Assembly (NCBI RefSeq): GCF_000315235.1
Contig: NZ_BALG01000023.1
Location: forward strand, 1 to 50,495
Origin: Paenibacillus popilliae ATCC 14706
Lineage (GTDB): Bacteria; Bacillota; Bacilli; Paenibacillales; Paenibacillaceae
DNA length: 50,495 nt
Direction: 5' to 3'
Shown here: positions 9,326 to 18,080 of the stretch, piece after piece
How positions within the stretch are numbered: the stretch's first letter is position 1
Layout: the number at the start of each line of letters is the position of its first letter
Position numbers and translations under genes: made by a program
Notes under the pieces: generated by a model
Seen by the model: only the letters and a program-made list of their open reading frames with translations
What the model was told of the DNA's origin: nothing
Databases searched by the model: none

Positions 9326-10405
9326 ATGACACAACATCGACGGCTACCCATCCGAAGCTGCCTCCTTCTGATCGCGGTCTTCGTCCTTGCGCTTGGCGGG
9401 TGCGCCAAGGGGAATTCCACAAACGCTGGCTTTGCCTCCGAAGCGTCTTCGATCAAGCAGCAAACGTATTTTATCTTCGATACGATCGTGACGGTCAAAA
9501 TAGTTGATGAACAAGCAGGAGACGCCCAATTCAAGGATATCGAAGCGATCCTCAAGGAGATCGACCATAAAATGAACCGCCAGGACAAGGAGAGCGAAAT
9601 CTCTAACGTCCAAGCCGCTTCCGGCAAGCAAGCCGTGGCCGTCTCCCAGGATACATTCGATATCATCGCCACCTCGCTGGACTATGCCAAGCGCACCGGC
9701 GGCATGTTCGATCCGACAGTCGGCCCGATCATCGATCTGTGGGGCATCGGCTCAGAGCATGCCAAGGTTCCCGATCCGGCCGAATTGAAGCAGAAGCTGG
9801 AGCTGGTCGACTACCGGGATGTCACCCTCAATCCGGACAAGCGGGAAGTGAAGCTCGAGAAGGAAGGCATGGAGCTTGACCTCGGCAGCATTGGCAAAGG
9901 CTATGCCGCTGACCGACTCGCGGATTATTTGCGCGAGTCGGGATTCGAGAGCGCCATCGTCGATCTCGGTGGAAACATCTTCGCCGTTGGGCCGAAGCCG
10001 GGCGGCAAGGATTGGATCATCGGGGTGCAGGACCCGGATGAGACCCGCGGCAATCAGATCGGCAAAATGAAGGTGCAAAACAAAACGATTGTCACCTCAG
10101 GCGTGTATGAACGGTATTTCGTCGAAAACGGCAAGCACTATCACCACATCCTGAACCCGATGAACGGGTATCCAATCGAGAATAATCTGAGCAGCGTCAC
10201 GATCGTGACAAGCAGCTCGACGCATGCCGATGCCCTGTCCACCTCGACGTTCGCTCTCGGACTCGACAAAGGGATGGAGTTCATTGCATCCAATCCGGAA
10301 GCCGAGGCTATTTTCATTACGACCGATCACAAAGTATATTGCACGCCGGGCATTAAGGATATTTTCGAGCTGACAAATAGCAATTACACTATTGTCAAGC
10401 CATAG
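9326..10405 (+). CDS. apbE: FAD:protein FMN transferase ApbE (lipoprotein)
   Basis: A 359-residue exported flavin transferase that attaches FMN covalently to threonine or serine of extracytoplasmic target proteins, using FAD. The N-terminus is a lipoprotein signal with lipobox LALGGC (Cys at about residue 27), so it is anchored outside the membrane. Family motifs are intact: GGMFDPTVGPIIDLWGIG, DLGSIGKGYAADR, DLGGNIFAVG, YHHILNPMNGYPI and the Mg-binding THADALSTSTFALG. The ATG at 9326 follows GGAGG by 11 bases; an in-frame TTG at 9317 lies too close to that site. It is transcribed away from the NusG-II/ECF genes, which may supply flavin outside the cell. No flavinylated target protein is encoded in this window. 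Confidence 0.93.
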   Translation: MTQHRRLPIRSCLLLIAVFVLALGGCAKGNSTNAGFASEASSIKQQTYFIFDTIVTVKIVDEQAGDAQFKDIEAILKEIDHKMNRQDKESEISNVQAASGKQAVAVSQDTFDIIATSLDYAKRTGGMFDPTVGPIIDLWGIGSEHAKVPDPAELKQKLELVDYRDVTLNPDKREVKLEKEGMELDLGSIGKGYAADRLADYLRESGFESAIVDLGGNIFAVGPKPGGKDWIIGVQDPDETRGNQIGKMKVQNKTIVTSGVYERYFVENGKHYHHILNPMNGYPIENNLSSVTIVTSSSTHADALSTSTFALGLDKGMEFIASNPEAEAIFITTDHKVYCTPGIKDIFELTNSNYTIVKP

Positions 10406-10427
10406 TCGTCTCCTGCCGATCCTTTGC

Positions 10428-11853
10428 CTAAATCGCGGATAGCACGGCGCCTGTTGCGATGCGGTGGAAGAATGGAGAATGCGAGACGCGATGCTCTCCG
10501 ACCGGATCGTTCGCATTGAACGGAAGCCGCTCCACCTCCAGCTCCTCAAGCCTGTCCACACGGCCCTCCACATAATCGAGCAGCCGCTCCTCGGCCGATT
10601 GCAGCCGGGCCAGCACCCCGCCGTAACGGATGTCGAGCACTTCCCAGCCGAACGGCTTGCTCGTCCCCATCCACAGCAGGCGATGCGCCTTGCGCGTCAG
10701 ATCCACCTGCGCGCGAACGCGCGGAATGATGATCTCTGCCAGATGACGGAGCCTCTCTTGTTCCTGGGCCCGATAGGCGACTGTCACCTGCTGGCCAAGC
10801 GTTCCCTTCATGGCCAGCGTCTCCGCCAGCTTCGCATAGAACCCGAACACCAGCTTATGCGTGCCCGCAGCTTGCGATTCGGCGGCAGCAAGCCGCTCCG
10901 CCAGCTTCACGTAATGCGCCGGCAGCGCGGTCCCCAGCTCGCCTTCCACATCTTTGTCGAACAGACCGATTAACGTATCCTGCCAGAGCAGGAACTTGGA
11001 CGCGTTCGAGCTGTGCATATTATTTTTCGTCACGCCCGGCGTCTCGTCCAGATAGGTCAACTGCCAGTAATCATCCAGTTGCTGGCCGGTGCAGAGGCGG
11101 AAGCGCTCCGCCAGCGCGGTCTCGTCCACTTCGCCATCCGTATACCCGTGCTCGGCGAACACCGGATCTGAACCAAGCGCGCGGTGCTTGTCGAGGAAGC
11201 TCTCATAGAACCTCTGATCGTCATGGTAATAGTCCCAGTAGACGAACTGGACGCCCTTCGGAATTCGGGCCACTGCATCGCCGGAAAACTCCAGATCCAG
11301 ATCGTAATAATGGCCCCCATTGTTCATTAGCAAGTGGAAATACATGTCGCTCCACATCATCGGCTTCAAGCCATGCTTCGCCGTAATCTCCAGCACACGC
11401 CACAAATGATCGTTCATAATGTCGAACCGTTCTCGAAAGCCGTGCTTGAACAAGTATCGTCCAAGCCCCAGTCCGAACGCCTCGTCCATGCCGATATGGA
11501 TCCGCTTCGATCGAAGTGGCTTCGAGACGGCCGCGATCATGTCCGCAATGAAGCGGTAGGTGGCCTCGGACCCGGCCAGCAGCACATCCCGGCAATATGG
11601 AACGTCCCTGCCTTGCGGTAAGCTTCCACGAACCGCCCCAGCGCCCGGAAAAAATGGATCGGCTCCGCATAACGGATCAAGCCGGCGCTTCCGTCCCAGG
11701 ACACCGTCAACTCCCCTGCGTCCTGCTCAACCTGGATAACTACCGCATCGGAAGCGGGATTGCCCCCTCGCTTATTTCCACGTCAAGCCGTTGCCGCAGT
11801 TCCCGGATACCGGGGATGAAGCGGGCAATATCGCCACGAAAATGAATATGCAT
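10428..11853 (-). pseudogene. GH20 beta-N-acetylhexosaminidase, broken
   Basis: The 3' two-thirds read as a glycoside hydrolase family 20 catalytic domain: KRIHIGMDEAFGLGLGRYL contains the catalytic Asp-Glu pair, followed by PMMWSDMYF and VYWDYYHDD. The original start is an ATG at 11853 with AGGAGG upstream, but the first 27 or so codons run out of frame at a run of five G (near 11762). The reading then continues in a second frame (FFRALGRFVEAYRKAG), and near 11600 jumps to the third frame at RDVLLAGSEATYRF. About 100-150 residues expected between these points are missing. The remaining 385-codon frame from 11585 lacks the N-terminal domain. I infer a frameshift plus an internal deletion; the product is probably non-functional. 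Confidence 0.8.
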
Positions 11854-11902
11854 CGTCTTGTACCTCCTCTAAGATGTATAGAGCTTCTCCGTGCTGGCCA
11901 AT

Positions 11903-11937
11903 GTAAGCGGTACGATGTGATTAGGATAGCGCTTTCG
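11903..11937. promoter_or_regulatory. Two CcpA cre-like sites (candidate)
   Basis: TGTAAGCGGTACGA (11903-11916) matches the cre consensus TGWAARCGYTWNCW at 12 of 14 positions and GGATAGCGCTTTCG (11924-11937) at about 11. They lie 50-85 bases upstream of the start of the broken hexosaminidase gene, a plausible carbon-catabolite target. Candidate only; such matches also arise by chance. Confidence 0.3.
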
Positions 11938-12009
11938 ATCCTGTTATGCAACCGCATGGGTCGCGCGCTGTCCGCCAACGCCCCTTGGCCGCCCTTTCCT
12001 GGACATGCC

Positions 12010-12040
12010 AAAAAAGACATGGCTTGCCGATCCATGTCTT
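12010..12040 (-). terminator. Rho-independent terminator after the FNT gene
   Basis: On the minus strand AAGACATGG, a loop, CCATGTCTT and a run of T form a hairpin about 100 bases past the formate/nitrite transporter stop. A second T-less inverted repeat (CGAACCAGG/CCTGGTTCG) lies at about 12078-12109. Confidence 0.7.
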
Positions 12041-12137
12041 GAGGCAGACGTTGCAGCAGCCTTTCCTCCTTGGATCAACGAACCAGGCCCGACCCGGACC
12101 TGGTTCGATTATAGGCTAATAGGCTGCGGGCGGAAGC

Positions 12138-13037
12138 TTATCCCGTAACAGAGTGATCAAGGCTACTCGAGGAGGAAGCCGGCGTATCTGGAGCCGCTGG
12201 AGCCGCTGATACGGCAGAAGCGGATGCACGCGTCCCGGAAGTCTGAGCTGGGAAGGCCGCATCCGGATTCGGCCGCAAGTAAGCTAAGCAGTAAGCGCCG
12301 GCCACGAAGACGGCACCGCCGGTCAGGTTGCCGAGCCAGACGGGGATGAAGTTCATGATGTACTCTCCCCAGCCGTAATAGCCTTCGAAGATAGCCGCCG
12401 GGATGACGAACATGTTGGCGACAACGTGCTGGAAGCCGATGGCCACGAACGTCATCGTTGGGAACCAGATGCCCAATATTTTGCCGCTGAAGCTCTTGGA
12501 TCCGTAAGCCAGCCACACCGCCAGCGCGACAAGCCAGTTGCAGCCAATACCCGAGACGAACGCTTGCAGGAAGCCTTCTTCCAGCTTGTGCCCAGCGACG
12601 GACACGGTCTTCTCCAAATAGACGCCATCGGCGGTCAGACCGACGATATGCCCGAAGAAGTAAGCGACGAAGATCGCGCCCAGGAAGTTGCTCACCGTAA
12701 TCACGATCAGATTGCGAACGACCTCGCCGGTCGTAATCCGCCCCTTCATCCGGGCCAACGGAACGGCCATCATATTGCCGGTCAGCAGTTCTCCGCCCCC
12801 CAGCAGAACGAGGATCAGCCCGATCGGGAAGAGCGAGGCGCCGATAAGTCCGGTGATCGTTCCCCACTCCGGCGGCGCGCCCGCTGTCACCCGTATATAC
12901 AGTAAGTATCCTAGCGCGATGAATGCGCCTGCCAGAAATCCTAATATCACCATGACCGACAGCGGATTACGGGCCTTGGTCGTCCCTGTCTCCACCGTCA
13001 CTGCCGCAATCTCCTGCGGCTTCAAGTATCCTGCCAT
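12138..13037 (-). CDS. Formate/nitrite transporter (FNT family)
   Basis: A 299-residue channel protein of the FNT family (FocA/NirC-like), expected to form a pentamer and move formate, nitrite or a similar small monovalent anion. Six hydrophobic helices are visible, with the family signatures GGGELLTGNMM (first half), NWLVALAVWLA and GFQHVVANM, whose His is the central pore residue. The C-terminal 45 residues are a low-complexity Ala/Ser/Pro tail, longer than in typical members. I start at the ATG at 13037, 11 bases after GGGAGG. It is a single gene bounded by terminators on both sides, with no formate lyase or nitrite reductase gene nearby, so the substrate is open. Confidence 0.88.
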   Translation of the reverse strand: MAGYLKPQEIAAVTVETGTTKARNPLSVMVILGFLAGAFIALGYLLYIRVTAGAPPEWGTITGLIGASLFPIGLILVLLGGGELLTGNMMAVPLARMKGRITTGEVVRNLIVITVSNFLGAIFVAYFFGHIVGLTADGVYLEKTVSVAGHKLEEGFLQAFVSGIGCNWLVALAVWLAYGSKSFSGKILGIWFPTMTFVAIGFQHVVANMFVIPAAIFEGYYGWGEYIMNFIPVWLGNLTGGAVFVAGAYCLAYLRPNPDAAFPAQTSGTRASASAVSAAPAAPDTPASSSSSLDHSVTG

Positions 13038-13210
13038 AACTGCATTACCTCCCTGCACCGCAAGTACCTTGCTGGCATTATCGCATCCTCCCGGATAGAC
13101 GGAAGCGTCATACCCTATGGAATGACGGCCGTATTCCAGGCAGAAAGATGCAAGTTCATTGTATCGAAGCTTCCGCACCGAAGTTGTGCATTTTATCACG
13201 CCGAAAACGG

Positions 13211-13246
13211 AAAAAGCCCTTGCACCTAGCGGTCGCGGACTTTTTT
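13211..13246 (-). terminator. Terminator after the FAD dehydrogenase gene
   Basis: AAAAAGCCC and GGACTTTTTT form an imperfect stem (one mismatch) with A/T-rich flanks on both sides, 8 bases past the stop at 13254. It would end minus-strand transcription coming from the riboswitch-controlled gene. Confidence 0.55.
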
Positions 13247-13253
13247 ATATGAA

Positions 13254-14684
13254 TTATGCTTTTCCGATAATGCTGCGGGCGATATGAACTCCGGCTGCCC
13301 CGGCTTGCGCCAGCCCGCGGGTGACGCCTGCTCCGTCACCGCCGCAGTACAGTCCGGCAATCTCGGATTCGAGCGATGCATCCAGCTGCGGGCGGGCGGA
13401 GTAGAACTTTGCCTCGACGCCGTAGAACAGCGTATGCTCGGAAGCGATTCCCGGCGTGACCTTGTCCAGCGCTCCCACCATTTCGATGAGGCTCTTCATT
13501 GTATTGTAAGGAAGCACGAGGCCCAGATCGCCAGGAACCCCCTCGTTCAGCGTCGGCTCCAGGAAGCCTTCCCGGATCCGCTTTCCGGTAGAGCGGCGCC
13601 CGCGGAGAATATCGCCGTATTTCTGCACAATGACGCCGCCGCCGGACAGATCGTTGGCGCGCTTGCAGATTTCGCGTGCATACTCGTTCGGCTTGTCGAA
13701 CGGCTCCGCGAACGTGTGCGAGACGAGCAGAGCGAAGTTCGTATTTGTTGAGCCGAGCTTCGGATCCTTGTAGGAATGACCGTTCGCGCACATGATGCCG
13801 CTGTGGTTCTCTACCACGACGTGTCCGGACGGATTGCTGCAGAATGTGCGCACCCGCGTGCCTACGGACGTGTTGAAGATGAACTTTCCTTCATACAGAT
13901 GCTCGTTAATCTCGCGCATAACGACGTCCGACGTCTCGACGCGCACGCCGACATCGACCTGGTTATTGTACATTTTCAGGCGGCGCTTCTTCAGAATCTC
14001 CGTCAGCCAGGCTGAGCCGTCCCGTCCCGGCACAATAACGACGTGATCCGCTTCGATCATCTCGCCGCTCTTCAGTTCGATCCCCTGCACGACATGGCGG
14101 CCGTCTTCCTTCGCGGTGACGAGATCCGCCACTTCGGTCTTATGCATCGAATCGATTCGGGTCTTCAAGTATTCAAAAATGGATTTCAAAATCTCCAAGT
14201 TCTGCTCCGTTCCCAAGTGGCGAACTTCCGCACGCAGCAGCTTCAGCCCTGCCGCATATCCCCGCTGTTCGATCCGGCGCACGGGTTCCGTCGTCGGGTC
14301 TGTTATATTCGGCGTAGCTCCATGCTCCAAATTGATCCGGTCCACGTATTGAATGAGAGTAAGCACCTGCAACGGCGGTAAATAATCGGTCAGCCAGCCG
14401 CCGAACTCGGTCGTAATGTTGAATTTACCGTCACTGTAGGCGCCGGCTCCGCCGAAGCCGTTCGTGATGGAACAGGCGGGCAAGCATCCGGCGAACGCTT
14501 TGCGGCCGATAGCCGGAGGGCATAATTGAATTTTCTCCTCCAGAATCGGACAGCTCCGCCGGTAAATATCATGGCCTTTGTCCACCAACAATACGTTAAG
14601 ATGGGGGGCCTTCAATGTCAGCTCATAGCATGTAAAAATTCCTGCAGGCCCTGCGCCAACGACAATGACATCATACTTGCTCAT
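13254..14684 (-). CDS. FAD-dependent dehydrogenase (COG2509-like)
   Basis: A 476-residue flavoprotein. The Rossmann motif VIVVGAGPAGIFTCYEL is at the N-terminus, followed by a cysteine-containing segment (CPILEEKIQLCPPAIG, FAGCLPACSITNGFGG), and the second FAD motif is GLYCGGDGAGVTRGLAQAGAAG near the C-terminus. This matches the uncharacterised FAD-dependent dehydrogenases of the COG2509 type; substrate unknown. The ATG at 14684 follows GAGGAGG by 11 bases. It is a single-gene unit with a strong promoter (14937-14965), a purine riboswitch and a regulatory terminator in a leader of about 240 bases, so its expression should respond to a purine. A role in purine-linked redox chemistry is inference from that switch. 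Confidence 0.8.
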   Translation of the reverse strand: MSKYDVIVVGAGPAGIFTCYELTLKAPHLNVLLVDKGHDIYRRSCPILEEKIQLCPPAIGRKAFAGCLPACSITNGFGGAGAYSDGKFNITTEFGGWLTDYLPPLQVLTLIQYVDRINLEHGATPNITDPTTEPVRRIEQRGYAAGLKLLRAEVRHLGTEQNLEILKSIFEYLKTRIDSMHKTEVADLVTAKEDGRHVVQGIELKSGEMIEADHVVIVPGRDGSAWLTEILKKRRLKMYNNQVDVGVRVETSDVVMREINEHLYEGKFIFNTSVGTRVRTFCSNPSGHVVVENHSGIMCANGHSYKDPKLGSTNTNFALLVSHTFAEPFDKPNEYAREICKRANDLSGGGVIVQKYGDILRGRRSTGKRIREGFLEPTLNEGVPGDLGLVLPYNTMKSLIEMVGALDKVTPGIASEHTLFYGVEAKFYSARPQLDASLESEIAGLYCGGDGAGVTRGLAQAGAAGVHIARSIIGKA

Positions 14685-14767
14685 CAGATCAAGATCCTCC
14701 TCGTCATAACACGTTGTGTGAATCTGAATGGGGCGAATGATGAACTTTTGTTCCTTTTCCAGGCGAC

Positions 14768-14821
14768 AAAAAAATCCTGACTTCACCCGGGTATGCGGAA
14801 GCACACCGCTCGTAGTCAGGA
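14768..14821 (-). terminator. Regulatory terminator of the purine riboswitch
   Basis: On the minus strand TCCTGACT (14814-14821) pairs with AGTCAGGA (14775-14782), followed by seven T (14768-14774). The 5' arm is also the 3' strand of aptamer helix P3 and junction J3/1, so the terminator and the folded aptamer exclude each other. This is the arrangement of pbuE-type switches, where ligand binding prevents termination. Confidence 0.75.
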
Positions 14822-14877
14822 ATTTACGGCTCCTGGTAGAGACCCCCGGACCTTATCTTCGGGAATATACGAACAGA
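14808..14877 (-). ncRNA. Purine riboswitch aptamer (guanine class by C74)
   Basis: The leader of the FAD dehydrogenase gene contains the full purine aptamer. P1 is TTCGTA/TACGAG, and J1/2 is TATA. P2 has loop GATAAGG between CCCG and CGGG arms. J2/3 is GTCTCTACC. P3 is CAGGAG/TTCCTG with loop CCGTAAA, and J3/1 is ACTA. The ligand-specifying base (position 74 in xpt numbering, the C of GACTACG) is C and the J2/3 core keeps U51, which point to guanine or hypoxanthine rather than adenine or 2'-deoxyguanosine. One A-C mismatch in P2. Confidence 0.88.
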
Positions 14878-14936
14878 ATCATAATGCTTGCATTGCGATC
14901 AACTTCATTGCCGCCCCCCAAGGGAGCCACATGGAT

Positions 14937-14965
14937 ATTGTAACGAATTTCACCGAACGTGTCAA
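14937..14965 (-). promoter_or_regulatory. Consensus sigma-A promoter of the riboswitch transcript
   Basis: Minus strand: perfect -35 TTGACA (14960-14965), 17-base spacer, -10 TACAAT (14937-14942). The transcript would start around 14930, about 53 bases before the aptamer. Confidence 0.85.
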
Positions 14966-15421
14966 CGGGATATTATCCTAATGTTCGTTTTTTTTGTATT
15001 TATTCATGCTTTAAAGGATATAAAAAAATAATAATAAGATTAAATCCGAATATTTTTGCAAATTACACCATCAATCTGTTCTGGACCAGGGTGCTGCTGG
15101 CCCTTACCGGCTTCGCATTGCGGTTCTTCACCGTTCGGAACATTTGTCCGAGCTTTTCCTTTTTTCACTTGCTCCCCGCGCTCTCTAGATCTACAATATG
15201 ATGAGCTTACCATTGTTGCTTGCATACGCCGAACACGGCAACGTCTCGGATCAGACCCGTAAACGAACCCGCTATCCCGGCATGTCGCGCAGTGGGATAA
15301 GGAGCTTATGGAATCCGCCCCGATTCGCCGACCAGCAAGATCATCACAGGCTACCGTGGAGACACGGATCACATATCCATCGTTCTAGACAGCATAAGAA
15401 AATACTTGGAGGTGATGGAGG
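14966..15421. other. Intergenic, no intact gene
   Basis: An AT-rich stretch (14990-15060) is followed by GC-richer sequence without an intact gene. From about 15320 a plus-strand frame reads without stop (TSKIITGYRGDTDHISIV and onward) into the TPR gene in a different frame, ending near 15471. It has no start codon with a ribosome binding site and may be the tail of a decayed gene. Confidence 0.4.
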
Positions 15422-16414
15422 ATGACGCGGAGTGCGCATCAAGAGCCGGTTCAAGACACGCCAGACATTGAACCATATCCTCCGGCGGCGCAGGAGCAAA
15501 CCCCAGCGGCAGACGAATTGAATTCGGCCTGCGGCAGGGAAAAGTACGATCAACATACAATTCAATATTTGCAGCAGGCCATCCAGCGCATCAACCAGCT
15601 TTACCAACAGCAAGCGTATCAGGAAGCGCTGCGGGAAGCCATGCAGTTGCAGTTGGAATATCCGGAGCATCCGACCATTATGTCGCTAGCTGCCGTCGTT
15701 CATAAGCCCGTCGATCCGGACAAAGCTCTCTATTGGGCAGGTGAAGCGCTGCGGCAGGATATTTATCAACCGAACGCCTGGCGGGTGCGGATGGGCATCT
15801 ATTATGACCGGGGAGAGTGGATTGCCTTCGAAACGGCGGCGAGGCAGCTGATGGCAATGGCGCCCGACGACCCAACGCCGCATTTGCTGCTCGCGCAGCA
15901 TCAGATGCGCAAGGGCGCGCTGGAGCAAGCCGCCCTCTCGCTGGAGCGGTGCATCGATATTGAGCCGGCCGGACTCGCTTACGCCACGTACAGTTATGTA
16001 TTGGCGCAGCTGGGACGGACGGCGGAATCGAAGGAAGCCGAACGTCAGGCATGGGCAATGGGAGAGGAGCATGCCTATACGCTGATGCAGCTCGCATGGG
16101 CAGCCGACCAGCGCGGAGAGAAGGACCATTCACTCCACCTGATGGAGAAGGCCGCCCGCCTGGCTCCGGACGATGCCCAGGTTCAGGAAGAGTATATGGA
16201 CATACTGCAGAAGGCCAACCTGACCTTCCGCCTCGTCTGGCTTCCGGCCCAGTGGTTCCAGAAGCTGAATCCGTGGCTATTGTTTGTCATTTGGGTCTTA
16301 TTTGCTTATCTTAAACCGGGACTGCTCGTTGCCTTTGTCCTGCTTCATGTATCGACACATTGGATTAGCCGGTGGTATGTCAATTGGAAAGTATACGGGC
16401 GGCCTTGGGCATGA
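15422..16414 (+). CDS. TPR-repeat protein with C-terminal membrane anchor
   Basis: A 330-residue protein. Residues 1-45 are low-complexity (Pro/Gln/Glu). From about 50 to 265 there are tandem helical repeats of TPR type (for example YQQQAYQEALREAMQLQLEYP, GALEQAALSLERCIDIEP, EKDHSLHLMEKAARLAPDD), and residues about 282-318 hold two hydrophobic segments (WLLFVIWVLFAY, LLVAFVLLHVSTHWI). TPR domains bind other proteins, so this is likely a membrane-tethered adaptor exposed to the cytoplasm; partner unknown. The ATG at 15422 follows GGAGGTGATGGAGG by a normal distance. It is monocistronic between an empty region and the KtrB gene. Confidence 0.75.
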   Translation: MTRSAHQEPVQDTPDIEPYPPAAQEQTPAADELNSACGREKYDQHTIQYLQQAIQRINQLYQQQAYQEALREAMQLQLEYPEHPTIMSLAAVVHKPVDPDKALYWAGEALRQDIYQPNAWRVRMGIYYDRGEWIAFETAARQLMAMAPDDPTPHLLLAQHQMRKGALEQAALSLERCIDIEPAGLAYATYSYVLAQLGRTAESKEAERQAWAMGEEHAYTLMQLAWAADQRGEKDHSLHLMEKAARLAPDDAQVQEEYMDILQKANLTFRLVWLPAQWFQKLNPWLLFVIWVLFAYLKPGLLVAFVLLHVSTHWISRWYVNWKVYGRPWA

Positions 16415-16666
16415 CACCTTGGGCCGCTTCTCGTATGTACGGCGGCCTATCCCTTCTCCGTGCCCCACTGATCCGATCGCCGTCATGATCACGCCGATGG
16501 TAATCAACAGCACGCCCAATATGGAACGCTTGTTTACAACGGAAGCGGAGAACGATATACTAGTCTTCGTTTTCATTCCGTTTTCATTCCGTTTTCGTAT
16601 CGGCGCCGAACTGGCGTCATTGTGCTCATTATTTTTTTCGTTGTGGACCAAAAGGAGACCCTCTTT

Positions 16667-18004
16667 ATGACGCTGTTGAAAAAAAGGACGCTGTACTGGA
16701 CGCCCGCCCGTGTGCTGGTGACGGGTTTTCTCTTTATTATTACCATCGGAACCCTGCTGCTGAAGCTGCCGATCTCGCTGGCGCCGGGTCATTCCATCTC
16801 CTTCGTGGATGCGGTATTTACGGCGACCTCCGCCGTCTGCGTAACCGGGCTGGTCGTCGTCGATGTCGGCACGACCTTCACTTCCTTTGGACAGGGAGTG
16901 ATCATTTCCCTCGTCCAGATCGGGGGCATCGGCTTCATGTCCGTGGCCTTATTGTTCTATCTGATGCTGGGCAAAAAAATATCGCTCCGCGAGCGCCTTA
17001 TCCTGCAGGAGTCGATCAACGCCAACAGCATGGAAGGGATTGTGCGCACGATACGGCGGGTCATCATCTTCGTCGTCATTATTCAATCGTCGGCCACCGT
17101 CGTGCTAACGCTGCACTGGGGACAGACGATGCCGCTCGGGCAATCGTTCACGCATAGTCTTTTCCATTCGATATCCCTGTTCAACAATGCGGGCTTCGAC
17201 CTGTTCGGCGACAGCTTCCAGCAGTTCGCAGAGGATGGGGTAACCAATCTCGTCGCCTTCTTCCTGATCGTCGCCGGCGGTCTCGGATTCATCGTGCTGG
17301 CGGAGCTGTATGACTACCCGAAGAAGCGGTGGCTCTCGCTGCACTCCAAGGTCGTCCTATCGATGACGGCGTTTCTCGTCGTGGGCGGCGCGCTGCTGCT
17401 CTTCATCTTCGAATTCTCGAATAGCTATACGCTCGGATCGATGAGCTGGGAAGGCAAACTATACGCTTCCTTCTTCCAATCGGTATCGGCCCGTTCCTCC
17501 GGCACCGTAACGCTGGATGTGGCAGATATGCATCAGGTGACGCAATTTTTCCTGATTATGCTCATGTTCGTCGGCGCATCACCCGGATCTGCGGGCGGCG
17601 GAATCAAGACGACGACGTTCGCGATTCTGGTCGCGGCCGTCTATGCGATGCTGAAGGGGCGCGAGGATGCCGTGCTGTTCCGCCACCGCCTGCCGAAGGA
17701 TCTAATCATCAAGGCGCTGACTGTGATTTTCCTGGCGCTGTTCATGGTGCTGTCCGTCTCGATGCTGCTGGCGGTCACCGAGGATGCGCCGTTCATCAGC
17801 ATTCTGTTCGATACCGTATCGGCCGTAGCGACGGTTGGCATGTCGATAGGGCTGACTCCCGATCTGTCCCCCTTCGGGAAGCTCGTCATCGCCATGACGA
17901 TGTTCATCGGCAGAATCGGGCCGATGACGCTCGCCTATGCGCTCAGCAATCGCCGGGAGCAATCGCTCTATCGCTACCCGGAAGGGAAAATCATGATCGG
18001 ATAA
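16667..18004 (+). CDS. ktrB: Potassium uptake channel KtrB
   Basis: A 445-residue TrkH/KtrB-type K+ transporter, the membrane subunit of a Ktr system. The four pore loops with selectivity-filter glycines are visible: TSAVCVTGL, NNAGFDLF, SARSSGTVTLD and SAVATVGMSIGL, each flanked by hydrophobic helices (4 x M1-P-M2). The GASPGSAGGGIKTTTF loop between the third and fourth units is the flexible gate region typical of KtrB. The length equals Bacillus KtrB. The ATG at 16667 follows AAAGGAG by 9 bases. A strong terminator follows 5 bases after the stop, so it is a single gene; the KtrA/KtrC RCK partner is not in the window. Confidence 0.93.
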   Translation: MTLLKKRTLYWTPARVLVTGFLFIITIGTLLLKLPISLAPGHSISFVDAVFTATSAVCVTGLVVVDVGTTFTSFGQGVIISLVQIGGIGFMSVALLFYLMLGKKISLRERLILQESINANSMEGIVRTIRRVIIFVVIIQSSATVVLTLHWGQTMPLGQSFTHSLFHSISLFNNAGFDLFGDSFQQFAEDGVTNLVAFFLIVAGGLGFIVLAELYDYPKKRWLSLHSKVVLSMTAFLVVGGALLLFIFEFSNSYTLGSMSWEGKLYASFFQSVSARSSGTVTLDVADMHQVTQFFLIMLMFVGASPGSAGGGIKTTTFAILVAAVYAMLKGREDAVLFRHRLPKDLIIKALTVIFLALFMVLSVSMLLAVTEDAPFISILFDTVSAVATVGMSIGLTPDLSPFGKLVIAMTMFIGRIGPMTLAYALSNRREQSLYRYPEGKIMIG

Positions 18005-18008
18005 CAAC

Positions 18009-18049
18009 AACCCCCGCTGCATGAAGCCGCAGCGGGGGTTCGTTTTTTT
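18009..18049 (+). terminator. Rho-independent terminator after ktrB
   Basis: AACCCCCGCTGC, an 8-base loop and GCAGCGGGGGTT form a perfect 12-bp stem, followed by CG and seven T. Confidence 0.95.
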
Positions 18050-18080
18050 CTGAATCATGTCAATGGCTATGCCGCCATCT

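Noticed and set aside
16298-16576. Minus-strand frame of 92 codons with one hydrophobic segment (SILGVLLITIGVIMTAIG)
   Set aside because: No ribosome binding site, and it overlaps the end of the TPR gene by 117 bases; possible but not supported.
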